A stretch of 64,000 bases of DNA from Trichostrongylus colubriformis. Lineage: Eukaryota > Nematoda > Chromadorea > Rhabditida > Trichostrongylidae. The position numbers were made by a program, and so were the translations under genes. Within the stretch, counting starts at the first letter, position 1, and every line of letters begins with the position of its first letter. Under the pieces are notes generated by a model. That model made no database searches, was not told the DNA's origin, and was given only the letters and a program-made list of their open reading frames with translations. The stretch spans positions 34,022,102 through 34,086,101 of the forward strand of contig OZ022261.1 of assembly GCA_963978905.1 (NCBI GenBank), in the 5' to 3' direction. Of the stretch, positions 61,019-64,000 are shown one piece after another.

Positions 61019-64000
61019 CCTGCATGTTAGCGCAGCCTATCACCTAAGAATAGCAGGTAACAAAAATCAAAAACTGTGCTCATTGTTCATCAGCCATGTG
61101 TTTCAGGTTCATAAACCCGAACGTAAGATCGGTATAGTAAAGGCATTCGGAGTGGTCAGTACCATTTAACGAATTGATGACGGATTTCCAATACAATTAG
61201 ACAAAGTCTACCCAAAGGTCCTGCGAAGATCGACTTAGACGGTCCTCCCTTCAAGTGAGCGCTTGATGCGCTAAACATGGACGACACAAATCACGTATTC
61301 ACGTGATGCCAGTCGATACCCCCCTATACTTACTTATCATATTCAAATATTGTATTTCGTCACTTATATTTATATATTTGTATTAATTTTATATCATTTG
61401 TGTATTTGTATGACATATCTCTATTTATATTTATATACGGCCACATTTTCATCTTCAAGGGTCGACAAAATTAGCGTTTTTTTTTTTGCTTTTGAGCAAG
61501 TAGAACATATGAAGCGATGTCATTGTGGGTCTGACTTCATTGGGTGCAATTGGAAGATGCAACTATTGCCCAGTTATGAGCTTTTCAGACGTGAGCAAAA
61601 GCCCATATTCTCTTGAATCCCAGTTGCGACGCCTTTCCAAGGAAGTCCCCGCGGATTCTTCCACAAATTAGCGAATAGCGCCAGAAAGGGGCTATGATTA
61701 GAGTGAGGCCCTGAGTAGCTTCAGAAGTGCCACGGATTTCCCAACGACGGAAATATGATTTCTTCCCTAGACACCGACGCCATAAACCGAAGTCACATTC
61801 AGCTAGCGGAAGTTCAATGAAATCGATCTTCTGCTCATCGCCAGTGGCATAGGAAGGTTGTAACGCCAGTTCACGGTCCATTAGAAAATTCCTTCACGGC
61901 GGACTTCTCGGAGCATACGGCTTCTTGGAGAAGGAGGCGTTGAGAACAGTCGATCTCTTTCAGAACAAAGTCGCTGCAACGCAGCTATCACACCTGTTTA
62001 ACCAATGATTCATATGTGTGTGTGTGTGGGGGGGGGGGTGGGAGTAAATAAGCCTACACCAGCTCTATTTTATTGGGATCAACGTTGTTTGAGTGAGAGG
62101 CCTTCTTCATCGCAGTGATTCTGGATTATTTGGGCCCTAGGATTTCCGAACATCCAGGGCTGTCGAAATCACTGTTTCTGTAGTGTCCCATGAATTATGG
62201 CCGATAATGTTTGAGTTCACAAATGATTCCTGCCACTGCGAAAACCGTGATGTATTCATATGTGGGCTCCCAAACGCTGTATCTGCTCATAAGGGAGGAA
62301 TCTCTGGCTGTAACGAGACATCGGAAGACAGACTTACAAAAAGGAGTTGAGTGATGAAGTAATTGATAAGGGTGCTGGTCTTAGGTCCTCGCCCACCAAA
62401 AAGAGAGACGAGAAAACCGAAGTACGACGGTTGAGAAACGATTACCTGAACCATTATTGTAATTGAATCTATTGTGGTTGAAGTATTGTGGTTATACGCT
62501 CCAAAATAACTGTCAACTTGAAAAAAGCTACAAATTTAAGGCAGCGTTCAGGTTCTATGTGGTGTGTAAGTGCAAGGAACAATCACGCAGCAAGCAAAGT
62601 GATTGTTCAAGGGATCGCTATTGATGAGAGAAAATAAGAACTGGGAAGACGTGTATACGTGTAAATGAACATTCGAGTTCAGTATCCTAGATGAATAGGG
62701 GCGAAACTAGCATTGAAAAAGCATGCCTTGGGGTTTTTCTATCAGAATCACCCTGCACTACCATTCACGCTGCCTCGCATCCGTTGGATGAGATGCCGTG
62801 AAAGCCCGATAACGTGCACGGCTTGGTGGTATTGCTCCTCGCCATCTGCATCTACCCGCCAGTGGCTAGTGATGCAGAGGGTGCGAGATGGAAGTAGATA
62901 GTAGAAGGGCTTTTTTATTCCTTTTTCTCCATTTTTCACTGTTTCACTTTTTTCCTCTCTACTTTTGCTCTTCGAACTCTACTTTTGTTCTCTGATTCCT
63001 CGAATTTACATTTCACGATAGTTCCACAACGTGTCCGAAGTAACTCTGACTTGTGCTTAACTGCCATGAGATGCTATAAGTGCTATGAGTAATAAAGAAC
63101 CCACAAGAAAACGATGGAAATGCTCGATTGAATTTCGACCACTCTTCACTGCTACAGTGAACGAAAAACGAGAGATGGACCTTCTCACCTATATGAGTGC
63201 GACAAGGGGCGAAAATATATGTATGCATATTCTGCTGGAAGAATCTTAACGAGATGGACTCATCAGTTCCCATCACCGCACATATACAGGGGGTGCCAAA
63301 AAAAGTAGTTTTGCCCACGGCTCACATCTGCCAATTATACAAAACATAGGGAAACGAAAGAAATGAGGGCGGAATATTCCCGAATGTTCCCTCTTGAAGC
63401 AGAAAAAAGCTGTGGCTCCTTACGTTCACCTTTAAAAAATATGGAGCTTTCATTCGGCGCAGTCAGGCTTCGGAGTACCTACAGTATCAAGGTCCGCGTA
63501 AAACGGTGAAGCCAGGCTCCGTGGTAGGTCTTCTGTGGGAAGCTTCCTGACGATTGTCCCTTCGGTACATGGAAGTCACAGAGCCCCTGCTGCTTGGACA
63601 AGGTTACTATGGTCCGAAGTATCATTTTCATGCCCAAATCCGCCTCCGGAGGGGTTTCAGTGGTAAGAGCACGATTTGGCTTTTATTGTTAGCAACGAAG
63701 GGCGCTGGGAACTCGAAAAAAAAGGGATCTCAAAGAACACCACCCAGTATGAATCCCCTTAGGTGCCCAGAGTGAACGGACCTCAGCAAGGTTGTGAACG
63801 AGGGCGACGAAATTTCGGATTTTGCCCGGTTGAGGTGACACATCTTCTTCACTCTTTCCTCGCTCTCGTTCCTGCTGGTGCAAAAGGCTGCCACGGAGGA
63901 TAGTGATAGAGTGAGGTCTGCTCTTGAATCCGGGGATGATAATACCTCAACAGAATTTGCTGTAGTTCGACTAAAATGGGGTTGAAAGTGGAGGAGACAA
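61019..64000. other. Unassigned DNA at the right edge
   Basis: Upstream exons of the M13 gene would be expected on the minus strand here or beyond, but none with the N-terminal family motifs (a DFY..CG type segment) was found. There is a TG/G-run at about 62014-62041, and AT-rich TTTATAT repeats at 61370-61440. The open minus-strand frame at 61881-61585 has no recognised motif. Confidence 0.35.

Noticed and set aside
1..64000. CRISPR arrays, bacterial operons, prophage or plasmid features
   Set aside because: None is present; intron structure and gene families indicate a nematode nuclear genome.

Overview
The window looks like nuclear DNA of a clade V (strongylid, probably hookworm-like) nematode. 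The evidence is a three-exon cuticle collagen with the nematode-specific layout, short exons with GT/AG introns and TTTTCAG-type acceptors, splice acceptors lying directly against start codons (as expected for spliced-leader trans-splicing), and a very high load of short non-autonomous DNA transposons. The species is an inference; no rRNA or other marker is present. Long bacterial-style ORFs are absent, so genes had to be assembled exon by exon from splice signals and reading phase.

Genes. A fragment of an unidentified gene (minus) lies at the left edge (449-763). A complete cuticle collagen (minus) is at 14155-15235. A gene for a signal-peptide/coiled-coil/single-transmembrane protein of no recognised family (minus, 11 exons) runs from 31396 to about 26271. 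A LACTB2-like metallo-beta-lactamase-fold nuclease gene (plus, 8 exons, 279 aa, complete) occupies 41222-48138. Facing it tail to tail is an M13 (neprilysin-family) zinc metallopeptidase gene (minus). Thirteen exons from 60900 to 48780 encode its C-terminal ~434 residues, including the whole catalytic domain; its N-terminal part is probably beyond the window or not recognised. The poly(A) signals of the last two genes are only about 300 bp apart. Two weaker candidates are an exon at 39812-40019 (minus) and a small membrane-protein ORF at 40620-40784 (plus).

Mobile DNA. At 3240-5480 there is a decayed CR1/Jockey-like non-LTR retrotransposon, split by a 901-bp internally deleted mariner flanked by TA. 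Three foldback elements with long inverted arms lie at 10020-11716, 32655-33800 and 44089-46876. The last sits inside the final LACTB2-like intron and carries a nested 245-bp Mutator-type MITE with a 9-bp target duplication. A Tc1-type MITE with an internal tandem duplication is at 5833-6569. Further MITE families occur in two or three copies each: 12395/38496, 21231/28165, 31996/50778 and 40148/46362/51450. A mariner relic lies in a peptidase intron, and a Tc1 transposase fragment at 38280. A dispersed low-copy repeat occurs at 6705, 25040 and 35740. Two tRNA-like relics suggest tRNA-derived SINEs.

Layout: 1-3.2 kb edge gene fragment and unassigned DNA; 3.2-13 kb transposons; 14-15.2 kb collagen; 15.2-25 kb mostly unassigned; 25-31.4 kb coiled-coil gene; 31.4-40.4 kb repeats; 41.2-48.1 kb LACTB2-like gene; 48.8-60.9 kb peptidase; 61-64 kb unassigned. 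The genes have unrelated roles (cuticle, membrane/secretory, nucleic-acid processing, ectoproteolysis); no operon or pathway cluster is evident.
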